Assembly (NCBI GenBank): GCA_021399435.1
Contig: JAJTUP010000010.1
Span: forward strand, 868,001 to 932,000
Origin: Diaporthe sp. PMI_573
Taxonomy: Eukaryota; Ascomycota; Sordariomycetes; Diaporthales; Diaporthaceae
Length of the DNA: 64,000 nt
Direction of reading: 5' to 3'
This document shows positions 11,751 to 21,767 of this stretch, one piece after another. The notes under the pieces were generated by a model. It saw only the letters and a list, made by a program, of their open reading frames with translations, searched no databases and was not told the origin of the DNA. Both the position numbers and the translations under genes were made by a program. Every line of letters begins with the position of its first letter. Position 1 is the first letter of the stretch.

Positions 11751-13506
11751 ATGTCGGACAGCGCAATGGCTGATGCATCATGTGCCAATGGCTCAAGCGT
11801 CTCCCAGAAAAGGTACGGTAATACCCCAACCACCTCCCCCTACTCTCCCCGGCCAGGGATGAGATAATTGACAACGCAGACTGCGTAATCGATTATCACA
11901 ACAGGCTTTTCGGAAACGGCAGTGCGACTATATCAAAGACTTGGAAAGACGCTTGGAGATCAGAGGCAATGACGACAACGAGCAGATCGCGCGGCTTGTT
12001 AAGGACAACCGCGCTTTACGCGAACAGCTTACAACAGCTTGCCGCAAGCTCGAGCGCATCCAGATCACTCTGAGATCGCTCTCAGAGTCGATGTTGAGCC
12101 ATGTCTCCCACGACTCAGCATCTGATCTGACGTCTTTAGAACAAGCACTGTCTCCTTCTGATAAGGGAAGTGAAAGCGCCAATACCGACAACAGCCCGAT
12201 GATGTCCACGCGGAGCCAACCTATGGCTGCTGCCGGTACTACACCGAACGATGCAAACCAATGTGACGACGAGGTCTCGAGACTAGACTCAAATATCAAT
12301 GGGGAGCAATTCCTACCTTCGACCCTACTCGGTGCTTTACTGGCTGAGGATCACGGTGCAGAGCAAAACTCATTTTCTCTTGACCCAACTGTCCAAGGCC
12401 GCCAAACGCCAGTGGACGTGGATATGTCACGCCTTCTAAGCAGCTTCTCAGAAGTCAGGACTTTACCGGGCATTTGGACACATGAATATCAGATGGGTCC
12501 TGCAAGCTTTCAGGCTCAGAGCCCCAGCGCAGACAAAATAACCCAGGGCCTTGCCAACACAAACTCCTCGTTTTCCGACCATATGCAGATGATCAGGGTC
12601 TGCCTCAAAATGCAATGGCACAAAGCAAGCCGGACTCGGACAGAAGTAGACACATCGCAAGTCATACTCCGACTTCTCTCACGCTGTCATGCACTAACAT
12701 GGCTCAGGGACGGGCTCTTCCTTTCCGCCACCATACTATTGTCACACTTCCATAGTCTTAACCGACCCGCAGCGCTTGCCTGGTACACGGCCACTCGATT
12801 TCAGGAAAACATTACCAATCTTCTCTTGTGGCAGATCAATCGATCTCGTGTGATCTACTCAAGAATGCACGCGAAATATAGGCCTTCTGCACTCCAGCTG
12901 CTTGAGGACTACCCTTCCGTTATCGACTGGTGCCCGTTTCCGACCATCAGAGACAAGCTCATTCTTCTACACTCTGCAAACCCATATTTAGACCAGATCA
13001 TCTGCGATATTGCTACCGCTTATGTGGTGGAGATAGATGCAGACCACTTCATCCTTGGCCAGGCTGGTCCTGCCTACATTCGGGTTTGGGATTTGGTGTG
13101 TGCCTTTGAAGCAGAGGATATCGAGGATGACACGGCCCAGGATGTCGGCCCTGGATCTGGGCAGCTACTTGCTCCCAATACTGACGGCAACCTGCCATTC
13201 TCCTTCCCTGCTCCCAACGTCGACTGTTTGTTCCAGCCTCCATACGCACGTCAAGCGTTCAAAATGCTTGGCCTGGACGATGGAATTCCGCGCTTCAAGG
13301 TGGACCCTAGTTTCTTTATTCAATATCCAGAACTATACGATTCTGGTGCGGACATACTGGCTACAGGCATTGCTCTCAAACCAAGTGTTCAGACGAGACT
13401 ACCGTGCCCGACGTGGCCAAGACATGAGACTATAAACATATATCGGAACGTCGCGGACTGGTGTATCAATGCTATATGCAGGGCATCACTGGGAGGGAAG
13501 GCTTGA
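11751..13506 (+). CDS. bZIP transcription factor with DUF3425 domain
   Basis: Two exons (11751-11812, 11880-13506) join to 562 aa. Splicing out the 67-nt intron creates the basic region QKRLRNRLSQQAFRKRQ, with the invariant Asn and Arg of fungal bZIPs. It is followed by a short leucine zipper (LERRLEIR...IARLVKDNRALREQL). The middle is polar. The C-terminal third (about residues 300-420) matches the fungal DUF3425 region, with the typical YPSVIDWCPFPTIRDKLILL block. This bZIP-DUF3425 architecture is common in fungal regulators of local gene clusters. The gene is 295 bp from the divergent PanB-like gene and is the natural regulator candidate for the block. ATG 11751 is the first in-frame Met; the frame is open upstream only through non-ATG codons. 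Confidence 0.85.
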
Positions 13507-13764
13507 GGAGTAAAACTTCATAGCGAGGCATGGAAGGCTTGAGTCGATAGTTGGATAAAGAGCAATGCTTAGAGTCCAAGCAGAAAGTCTAAAGGGCCAC
13601 GAGACTGCCAATTGGACGGCAGGGAAATGTACAACTAGCCTTCAAGGGCTAATCAATCGAAGGGTTTGATGACGAAGAACATTTGTTAGTAGATGTCTAC
13701 GAGGGCTCAATCTAGGACTCCATCAGATTATCTTTTGCCTTAACCAGGCCCAAAGGACAAAGAT

Positions 13765-15019
13765 TTACAATTTCGCAAGCGGGCCGTCCCTTGAGACGAT
13801 CCCGAGCGAAGAGGGAGTGATGTCGGAAATACGTTTGCAGCCACATAGTTGCATACACCGCCTAAACTCCTCGTAAAGAATGTCAAGAGTTTTGGTGACT
13901 CCTGCTTCTCCGTCATACTGGCAGTAAGACCCCTTGTTAGCCAACCTTTCCCCTCCTCGGTTCCAGGTACAATAGGTGCTACTCACCGCGAGTCCCCAGA
14001 TCACGGGTCGACCAATCCACACGCATTTGGCCCCGAGAGCCAGCGCCTTGAAAATATCCGACCCACTTCGAATCCCGCCATCAATGTGAACGTCAATCTT
14101 GCCATTGGCGGCCTTGACACATTCAGGGAGTACATCGATAGTAGCTGGCGTCTGGTCGAGCTGCCTGCCTCCATGGTTACTCACAATGACGCCGTCGCAG
14201 CCATACTGGATCGCAAGCTGCACATCTTCGCCCGTCAAGACGCCCTTGATCCAGATCTGCAGCTTGGTAACACTCCGCAGCCAGGGGATCTCCTGCGCCC
14301 ATGAGTGCGAGTCAGAGTTGAACGAAGTAAAGCCCTCGTCGTGAGTCTGGGCGCGGATAGCCTCCGTGGTCTTCTCGAGCATGGGCAACGCCAGACCCTC
14401 AGGGATCCGAAAGTCGTTCCGGGCTTCGTTGTACCTTACACCGAGTATTGGGCTGTCAGCCGTCAAGAAGATAGCAGCACACCCAGCCTCCTCGGCGCGC
14501 CGGATGATACGCAGCTGAGCCGTTCGATCCTGCATCGTGTATAGCTGCATCGCGTGCTGCAGTGGTGCAACTCCGAGGCCAGCCGCTCGCACCTCCTCGA
14601 CGGAGTAGTTGGAAAAGGACGACACGCCCATGTGAACACCCCGCCTGGCACACGCCCGACTCGTAGCGAGCTCCCCGTCGGGGTGTGCCATCGCCTGGAT
14701 CCCGGCTGGCGACACACACAGAGGGAATGAGATTTTCTGGCCCAACACCGAAGTGGTGGTGTCTGTCTTGGACACATCGACGAGGACTCGGGGCCGCAGG
14801 CGATATTTGGAGTAGGCCGTGGTGTTCTCCGTCACCGTCACTTGGTCAGCGGAGCCTGCTTCATAAAATTCTGTCGGTGAGATAAGTCGTTAGCAAAACG
14901 GGCAGGTTCGCCAGGGCATACTCAATCTCACCTCTGGCAACAGTCGGCAGCTTTTCCGCCGCTGCCGCTTTGATGTCGTCCAGGCTGAGTATCAACCTCT
15001 GGTTGGTTTTAGAGATCAT
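13765..15019 (-). CDS. FMN-dependent alpha-hydroxy-acid oxidase/dehydrogenase
   Basis: Three exons (15019-14932, 14870-13987, 13917-13765) give 374 aa, the normal size for the glycolate/lactate oxidase family. The family oxidises L-2-hydroxy acids to 2-keto acids using FMN. Visible features: N-terminal SLDDIKAAAAEKLPTVAREF and FYEAGSADQVTVTENT, then YSKYRLRPRVL, PLCVSPAGIQAMAHPDGE, the FMN-binding barrel with QLYTMQDR, the catalytic-base motif VSNHGGRQLD, and DGGIRSGSDIFKAL for phosphate binding. The first intron is 61 nt. The second is 69 nt with no stop codon, so a read-through product would stay in frame. It shares a 387-bp divergent promoter with the RidA gene. Substrate unknown; pantoate- or lactate-like hydroxy acids are guesses from context. 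Confidence 0.9.
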
Positions 15020-15406
15020 TGTTGTGTGTGGCTGTCGAGGTTCGGAATCCGAGACAGGACGTTGGAAATTGATCTGTCTCCTTCATGCACGATTTCTGGC
15101 GAGCACTCGGATTTATCTTGGAGGCTGCACCACTGGCGTCTTTGCTGCGGTGACGTCCGATTGGAGAACAGTGCAAGAAGAGTCGAGGGTCGCCGTCAAT
15201 GACTTGCCGGTTCTTACGTGGCTATCGGCAGCGTGGATGTGACTAAGAATCATTGACTAACACGAACCCCGCCGGCGAGATCAGAAGACTTCCATAGAAA
15301 TAACACCGGATCAGAGATTTAAAGCAAATGTAGACGCTTCGTCTTTCCAATCTTTGGCGGGATCGTCTCACTTTTCAACTCCTCTTCCCGTGTTTCTCTC
15401 ATCACA
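15020..15406. promoter_or_regulatory. Shared divergent promoter, hydroxy-acid oxidase / RidA
   Basis: A 387-bp gap separates two start codons pointing away from each other (15019 minus, 15407 plus). The spacing suggests a common bidirectional control region. I see no unambiguous operator, so a binding site for the nearby bZIP protein cannot be named from reading alone. Confidence 0.5.
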
Positions 15407-15937
15407 ATGTCAGCCAAGGCAGTTTTCTCTGCCGATGCGCCAAAACCGCCGCCATTCTTGTCTCAAGCCCTCACCTTTGGCAATCTAGTGTTTTGTTCTG
15501 GACAAGTGGCGACAGACCCTAAGACGGGTGCCCTGATTCATGGATCTATCACTGATAGAACGGTTCGTGGCCAGCTGCACGATTATGTTTTTGTCAAGTC
15601 TCGACGCTCATTCAGCCATCAATATTTAGAAACGAATCATGCTTAACTTGAGTGCCGTGCTTGACGCAGCTGGATCAAGTCTTGATAATATTCTCAAAGT
15701 CAATATTTATCTCACCAACCTGGAAGACTTTGCGGAGGTAAACAATGCCTACACTGCCTTCTTTCCAGGATTGAAGCCGGCAAGTACCTCTTGGCCCACA
15801 GCGGATGAAATCTCAAATTCTGATCGTCTTGGCTACAGGCGAGGACTTGCGTTGGGGTCGCTGAGCTTCCTTTGGGGGCTGACATTGAGATCGAGTGCAC
15901 CGCAACTAAGGGACCATCCACACATGGTCACTTGTAG
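15407..15937 (+). CDS. RidA/YjgF-family enamine-imine deaminase
   Basis: Three exons (15407-15562, 15630-15779, 15839-15937) give 134 aa, the standard length of RidA proteins. These hydrolyse reactive enamines/imines released by PLP enzymes and protect amino-acid metabolism. Motifs: GNLVFCSGQVATDPKTG (strand and turn near the N-terminus), LNLSAVLDAAGSSLDNILKV, NIYLTNLEDFAEVN, and after the last splice ARTCVGVAELPLGADIEIEC, which holds the conserved Arg and the Glu-x-x-Cys end. The second intron is a GC-AG intron: it starts GCAAGT, and no GT donor restores the conserved reading. The first intron has an unusual donor, GTTCGT, but keeps frame. Convergent with the HET-ACP gene, 136 bp away. Confidence 0.85.
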
Positions 15938-16073
15938 CTACTTAAGACAAAGACAAGTACCGGTAGCACGGTGTTTTATTACCAGCTGAATAAACATGTT
16001 AGACAACCCAACATGAACAGCCACTCTGCTTTTTGGCTCTCTGAAGTCAATGTATAACGATCGAAGAGGGTAT

Positions 16074-18086
16074 CTAAATTTTGATTCCAATAAAAAATCC
16101 ATCCAAGGGCGTCTGGATGAACGTGGGCATGTCGGATCTTTCCAGCGCCTTCCAACGTCCACGAAGACCAGACCAAAATGCATCACCGCCAACTCCCAAG
16201 TGCGCTAGCGAAAAATGGTTCGGAACATCTAAAATACAATATCTCGCCTCGTCCGCATTGAACCGTGGCGCTGGCAGTCCAAGGCTGTGTCGTTGCGTGG
16301 GCTCCGAGGGCGTGGGACGATTACCCACCACGGCGAAGCTGGGGCGCGTAACAAAGCGCAGCTGTCTTATAATATCGCCAATGGACACCGCTCCCACGAA
16401 CATGGACCGGTCGTCGTCTTCAATGTTGAGAGCCCGCGCCAATTCATATTTGATCTCGATACTATCGAGTGAGTCAACTCCCAGTTCACGTAAGCCAGTT
16501 GCTTCTGTTAATGTCTCAATGCCAACCTGCACATAATTAGCTACAACGCTAAATACCCTCTGCCTCAAAGTAGCCAAGGTCAAGGGCTGTTTCACAGCAA
16601 GATGAAGTTCTGGAGTGTCTTGAATTGGCGGTTCAGAGGTCGCAGGTTGGACCAAACCCTCTCCGTGGTTTGCAGACTGTTGCAACTCAACAACCAAAAC
16701 GAAGTCTGGCAGCTTTTTGGCCCTCGAAGAATTGGCAAGATGAACGATGACAGCACCAGATGATTCAGAAGCCTGGGGTCGGACAAAAATGCAGTCGTCC
16801 CGAGACTTCTCCGGAGGGAAGATACCAGCCACGTACCAGTCCGCCGGGAGCCGTCCGAGATCGATATTAACTCGCAGTCGCTGGTAAGCCGACTGCCCAG
16901 GGTCTCCGTGCCTAAAGACCCGTGGCACATGCACTTCCATTCTAGGCGCCATTTCAAGAGCTGCCCGCTCCACCCAAAGGGGCACTCGCGCCATCAGCCG
17001 GTAGTACTCGTCGGTGTGCGGCTGAAGCCCGTCCGCGCGGGTTTGTGGTTGCAGGAAAGGCACCGCCAGCACCCGAGCAGCGCGCACGTTGCCGTCTGCC
17101 GGGACGCGCTCCGCCACGGTGCAGTTTAGGGCGCAGTATATGAGATTGTCGGCGTCGACGCTCAGCACGACGGGCAGCCTGAGCCGCAGTCCGCGCTGTG
17201 TCATGGCGAAGGTGTCGCCCGGCTGGGCCACGCCCCACGCGAGCATGCTGCCGCACTCCGCAAAGTCGGCTGGCGACGTGGCGAGGGCATTCGACACGCC
17301 CCAGAGTGACACCCCAGAGTCGGCACGCGCGAAGCCCCACGCGAGCAGCGACTGATCCGGCGATGATCCCATTATCTCCACTTGCAAGCGGTGGAACGCC
17401 GCGGCACTGCCTTCGCCGTATAGCAGTGGCATGTTAACGCCAAACACACCCAAGAGACTGTATGCCATGTCCTCAGCGCGCGTGGTCTCGCGGCGGGCCG
17501 CCCAAGACATGCGCTGTGCGACGCTGACACGGTCCAGGGCATGGCGTGCCCCGACGACAGTGCCCAGCAACGTGGCCTCGCTGATGCCGGTGATGGAGGC
17601 GACCTGCTCCCGGAGGGAGACCTTGTCTCCGAACTCGCGCCACTGTGAGTCGAAGAAGCGGACAGATTCCGGGGCGAGGAGTTCTTGTAGGGTCCAGCCG
17701 CGATTCCACCATCGCGCCGATCCTAGCCGCCGCAGTTCCGTGTCTCGGGCCTCAAAATCAGCCACAAAGGCGTAGCATTCGGTCGACCCCTCATACCAGC
17801 GAAACATGGAGTTGATGGCCTCTTGGAGTTCCGCACTGCTCGACTTGTCGATGCAGCAGGTGTCGACCCAGACGAACTGGATGGAATCGTTCAAGGCTTG
17901 GAGGCAACACTTCTCGATCTTCCCCCATCCCAGCTTCGCCTTCCAGGTCTCGGGCCCAGCTTCAGGCCGCATGTCATGGAATGTCACCTCGCCCTCTCCC
18001 CACGTGTGTGAGAGGATGGCGTATGTCGGGACATTGCCCTCGACATACTCGTGGAATTTGTGAGTAATTGCGTTGAGAAGCCTCAT
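16074..18086 (-). CDS. HET-domain protein fused to an acyl-carrier-protein domain
   Basis: A 670-aa single open frame. Residues ~20-225 are a heterokaryon-incompatibility (HET) domain: YAILSHTWGEGEVTFHDM, FVWVDTCCIDK...AINSMFRWYEGSTECYAFVADF, WWNRGWTLQELLAPESVRFF, and AEDMAYSLLGVFGVNMPLLYGEG. HET proteins act in non-self recognition and can trigger cell death in fused hyphae. Residues ~250-470 are the variable part. Residues ~505-580 look like an acyl-carrier/PP-binding domain: a four-helix pattern with LRELGVDSLDSIEIKYELA, where Ser539 in the GVDSLD motif is the expected 4'-phosphopantetheine attachment site. A further ~70-residue tail (600-670) is unrecognised. There is no frameshift or intron between the domains. 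This pairing is unusual; the ACP part may carry an acyl group or only be a fold reused for binding. Confidence 0.85.
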   Translation of the reverse strand: MRLLNAITHKFHEYVEGNVPTYAILSHTWGEGEVTFHDMRPEAGPETWKAKLGWGKIEKCCLQALNDSIQFVWVDTCCIDKSSSAELQEAINSMFRWYEGSTECYAFVADFEARDTELRRLGSARWWNRGWTLQELLAPESVRFFDSQWREFGDKVSLREQVASITGISEATLLGTVVGARHALDRVSVAQRMSWAARRETTRAEDMAYSLLGVFGVNMPLLYGEGSAAAFHRLQVEIMGSSPDQSLLAWGFARADSGVSLWGVSNALATSPADFAECGSMLAWGVAQPGDTFAMTQRGLRLRLPVVLSVDADNLIYCALNCTVAERVPADGNVRAARVLAVPFLQPQTRADGLQPHTDEYYRLMARVPLWVERAALEMAPRMEVHVPRVFRHGDPGQSAYQRLRVNIDLGRLPADWYVAGIFPPEKSRDDCIFVRPQASESSGAVIVHLANSSRAKKLPDFVLVVELQQSANHGEGLVQPATSEPPIQDTPELHLAVKQPLTLATLRQRVFSVVANYVQVGIETLTEATGLRELGVDSLDSIEIKYELARALNIEDDDRSMFVGAVSIGDIIRQLRFVTRPSFAVVGNRPTPSEPTQRHSLGLPAPRFNADEARYCILDVPNHFSLAHLGVGGDAFWSGLRGRWKALERSDMPTFIQTPLDGFFIGIKI

Positions 18087-18581
18087 CGAAGCTGACTATT
18101 GCTATCAATGAGGTTGTTAAGTCAACATGGGTTGCTTGGGTGGATCTACAAACAAGCACGCGGCTTTTTCAGCTGACCTTTTCAGCTGGTTTTTCAGCTA
18201 GCGAACAGCAAGTCAGATTAGCACCGCCTCACATACTCACGCACAATTCTCCACACATCCAGTCAGCATAAATGCGATTGCCTAGCAACCTTGTTAACAC
18301 CAGGCGTGGGTCACATGAACCAAGGCTCTATTCAAGCCGGGCGGGCACATCTTACACAACTGGTCAGCCTGTCAATCAGCAACAATGTCGAGTATATTCA
18401 CCCGCTCAGGTCAGCCAGGAGTCATCCGTCCCGTTTCCACTGCAAGAGGACATCTGTTCTATGAGTCGCAGTCCCTTCTACTCAGCAATAACTACATTCG
18501 CCATTCCATCCTGCATCCCGGCCAAGACAACGACCTCTGAGCTGCAGGCTGATGAATATCAAGGTGGTAGATTCAGCCCTA
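18087..18581. other. Gene-free interval beside the transposon
   Basis: Upstream flank of the HET-ACP gene, ending at the TA target of the transposon at 18580-18581. No supported gene. Repeated short stretches reading TTTTCAGCT near 18168-18200 are the only visible pattern. Confidence 0.45.
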
Positions 18582-18663
18582 CCATGGCCCATCGGCTTCC
18601 GGCACCCCCCGGCTTCCGGCACCGCAAAAAATTCCCCACACCACCAAAAACTCACCATCTTTA
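18582..18663. repeat. Left terminal inverted repeat
   Basis: 82 bp, starting CCATGGCCCATCGGCTTCCG, identical in reverse complement to 20712-20793. It contains two copies of GGCTTCCGGCACC. Confidence 0.95.
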
Positions 18664-18762
18664 CTTATACGTTTCTTGACGACGATTGAGTTTAATTGAA
18701 ATCTAAATAAACAGATCGATAGAAAATTGGCGATTATATAGGGTAGTGTTTTCAGAAAAAAA

Positions 18763-20636
18763 GTGGGGCGCCTTCACCGCTTAATTTTGCCAAGTTGTCA
18801 ACAACAAAACATTGCAATTCGAAGACGCGTTTTTGCCTTGAAGGTACTTCTCTATGCAACCTCCACAACGCCAACCACGATACCTGCAAAGCCGTACACT
18901 GAGGAGGACGTAGCCAATACACTAGCGGAGATCTCTGCCAACTCCGTTTCTCTGAAAAAGGCCTCAAAGAAGTACAATGTACCTCCATCCACACTCTCCG
19001 GAAGGCAAAATGGCCGCTCGTCACAACTCGATCCCGAGGTCCAACAGACCAACACCCTAATCTCTACTACTCAAGAAGACAAGCTTATTGAGTAGATTCT
19101 ACATCAAGAAAGTCTCGGGGCCGCTCCGAGCTATTCTACAGTCAAAATGGTGGTTTCTAGCATGCTCGCAGAAGCTAGTAAAGAGCCTACAGTTAGCAAG
19201 AATTAGATAGAACGATTTATCAAGCGCCGGCCTGAGATTCAGAGCAAAGTTGGGCGTAAACAAGAGGCACTACGTTTCCACGAGTTCACCCCGAGGGCTA
19301 TTAACTAGTATTTCGGCATCCGAGAGGGCGAATTCGGCTGGGTAAAGCCGAGCCTCACAGTCAACGTAGACGAAGCTGGCTTGATGGCAGGCTATGGTAC
19401 GCAATATTGGTCCAATACGTCTGAGATTAATACACATCACTGACTACATGTAGGCCTTAATTCCCTAGTAGTAGGAACGTCTAAGACCAAGAAGGCGATG
19501 GTTAAATCTAACCAATCAAGGTGGTGGTCTACCATGATTGAGTACATCACAGCTACTGGTGAAGTACTTAATCCAGGCATTATTTTCAAGGGCAAAGAAC
19601 TCCAAGAACAGTGGTTTATCGAGGAATTTCAACACACAGTACCTTCTTAGCACTGGATTACGTCCATAAACGGCTGGACGGACAATAAAATTGGCGTGGC
19701 GTGGCTACAGGATGTTTTTTTGCCGCAGATGAATAACCGCCACAAAGATGATTCAGATGCCATTCTGCTTATTCTCGATGGCCATTTTAGCCATACAACT
19801 GTGGGTACAACGCCAGGATTTAGCAATAAAAACCCAATTAAGACTAATAATTCCCGCAGGACGAGTTTATAACTATATGCTTCTAAAACAACGTCTTCTA
19901 CTGCTATTTACCAGCCCATTGTTCTCATAGGCTTCAGCCACTAGACAACAGAGTCTTCAATACAGTCAAAAGTTACTATCATAACCTCCTAGGTACGTAG
20001 CAGGCGTTGACAGATTCAGCGCCCGTAGATAAAATCAACTTCATTAAGGCACTTTCCGCTATACATGACAAGGGCTTCAGCAAGAAGAATATCCAGTCTA
20101 CATGGCGTACAACTAGCAATTAGCCAATTAGTCGCATCAAGGCACTCTCACACCCAGAATACCAAGAGGACAAGGAGAAACGTGGCCTCAAACGGGTGGT
20201 GGATCTCGACGGAGATATGCCGAAGTCTAGCCATAATATCATAGACCTCGCGGGCCCAAACTGCACGTTAGAGGAACGGGGCAAATACAGGAAGATAGGT
20301 ATTGCTTTTAACTATAAGCAAGCCGAATTAACGATTGCCAACAAGAAAATTGCCGACTTGGAAGCTCAAATTGAGCACATGAAGACCAAGAAGCGGCGGT
20401 CAGTCCCCAACCCAAACCGCCGGTTTATGCAGCTATCTGAGATACTAGGCGGCAAGAAGGAAGCTGGGAATACCCTCACCCAAAATTCCAAGACCGTGGA
20501 GGAAGAATTGGGTGGGGAAATCGAGGTGATGGGAGATAGTGCAGATGAGGAAGAGGTGGCCGAAATTGACCTACCTGCGGAGGTGCGCACACGCTCAGGA
20601 AGGTCGACAAGGATACCAAAACGATACACCATCTGA
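18763..20636 (+). pseudogene. Decayed pogo/Fot1-like DDE transposase
   Basis: The reading frame, followed from ~18880, encodes a helix-turn-helix start (KPYTEEDVANTLAEI...SLKKASKKYNVPPSTLSG). It continues with a CENP-B-type region and a DDE domain: NVDEAGLMAGYG (first Asp), LILDGHFSH (second Asp), and LQPLDN (third Asp) after a 59-nt intron at 19801-19859. Eight in-frame stops break it: 19093, 19204, 19306, 19441, 19648, 19884, 19998 and 20121. Six are TAG, one TGA and one TAA. Several stand where a Trp is expected, as TGG-to-TAG change would give; this looks like RIP-type mutation. No in-frame ATG starts the frame. The last ~145 residues (20196-20636) are still open and include a coiled-coil and a basic end. 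Confidence 0.88.
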
Positions 20637-20711
20637 AAGGTCTTCTTCTCAGCTATCTATCTATGTACAAATCAATTGACGACGACGAGAATTGAATTGG
20701 CGATGGCCTCA

Positions 20712-20793
20712 TAAAGATGGTGAGTTTTTGGTGGTGTGGGGAATTTTTTGCGGTGCCGGAAGCCGGGGGGTGCCGGAAGCCGATGGGCCATGG
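20712..20793. repeat. Right terminal inverted repeat
   Basis: 82 bp, exact reverse complement of 18582-18663, followed by the TA target copy. Confidence 0.95.
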
Positions 20794-20992
20794 TATCACA
20801 ACAAGTATTGCCAACCGTAGAACGTAAGGAAGCTCAAATTCGGAATTCAGAGTAGGTGGGTTTACTTGACTGTCTTTACTGACGAATTCTTGACTTGTTT
20901 TTTGATTGGATTATTCCTCTAGTGCCAAGATTTGTCATTTAGGCTAATATATCGCCAACCGTTCAATGTTCCACGAGAAGCTGCACTGCGAG

Positions 20993-21767
20993 CTAACACC
21001 CAACCCGGCTCGAGCTGACGACAACATCATCGTACCAGAACGTGTTGGTATCGCCACCGTAAGACTCCCAACCGAAGTAGACAGCAGTGATCTTGGGCTT
21101 AATAGAGCTTCTTTGCCACTGGGCTGCGTTGGGGTTGGTGACGCCTGGCTTTACCGTAAGACCAGCAACTGTGTTATTGTTGAGCCAGGTCTCGATGCTG
21201 CCGTCGGTGCCGAGGTGGTACTCGAAGCACTGCCAGCTGCCGGTTGGGAGGGCTGCGGAAGTAGCAATGCCCTGAGGTGAAAGGTCTGGGAGCGTCGCGT
21301 CGTCGGTCTCGCGGTTGTACATCAGGATTTTGCTCTGGCCACCGATGCGAAGATGCTTGTTTGTCCCTTGCGCCGAGTCAGGCATGGTGATGAAGGAGAC
21401 GTGTGAGTCCGTAAGAGCCTTGGAGGCCTTGCTGCATGTAGGGGAAAAATCGTTAGTCTCGGAGCGAAATCCTTGCTGCAATATCATGGACAACTTACAC
21501 ATAAGACCTGATGTAAACATCGCCGCTGGGCACTTTGGTTGTGCCGAAGAAGATGTGTCCACAATAGCCACCGGCACCATCCACTCTGATCGAGTTCTTG
21601 CCGCTGTGGGCGGTCGAGCTGTCCAGGGTGACCTTACCACCCTGATTACAGTCTTGCGCGTAGGTCGGCCATGCAGTCTGATCCCATCCGCTCTCGAAGT
21701 CGTTAGAGGCTTGGCCAAGTGCGAAAGGCACGAGAGCAAGAGCGAGGAGGGCGGCTTGGCGGAACAT
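20993..21767 (-). CDS. cip1: Secreted Cip1-like protein
   Basis: Two exons (21767-21499, 21431-20993; 67-nt intron) give 235 aa. It has a signal peptide (RQAALLALALVPFALG), then a domain closely following Trichoderma reesei Cip1, a protein co-induced with cellulases: SNDFESGWDQTAWP, DCNQGGKVTLD, GYCGHIFFGTTKVPSGDVY, KHLRIGGQSKILMYNRE, SDDATLPDLSPQGIA-type block, CFEYHLGTDGSIETWLN and a final SSSRVGC. Family knowledge places this fold near polysaccharide lyases, but the natural substrate is not settled. The protein ends directly after the Cip1 core, so the cellulose-binding module of the Trichoderma protein is missing. Expected to be extracellular and to act on plant cell walls. Confidence 0.88.

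Larger units (their letters stand above)
18582..20793 (+). mobile_element. Pogo/Fot1-like DNA transposon, 2.2 kb
   Basis: A complete Tc1/mariner-superfamily element. It is bounded by perfect 82-bp terminal inverted repeats and flanked on both sides by TA (18580-18581 and 20794-20795), the expected target duplication. Inside is one decayed transposase gene on the plus strand. Just inside the repeats both ends carry similar direct motifs around TTGACGACGA, at 18676-18685 and 20676-20685. These may be transposase-binding subterminal repeats. Since the transposase is dead, the element could move only with help from another copy. Confidence 0.92.
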
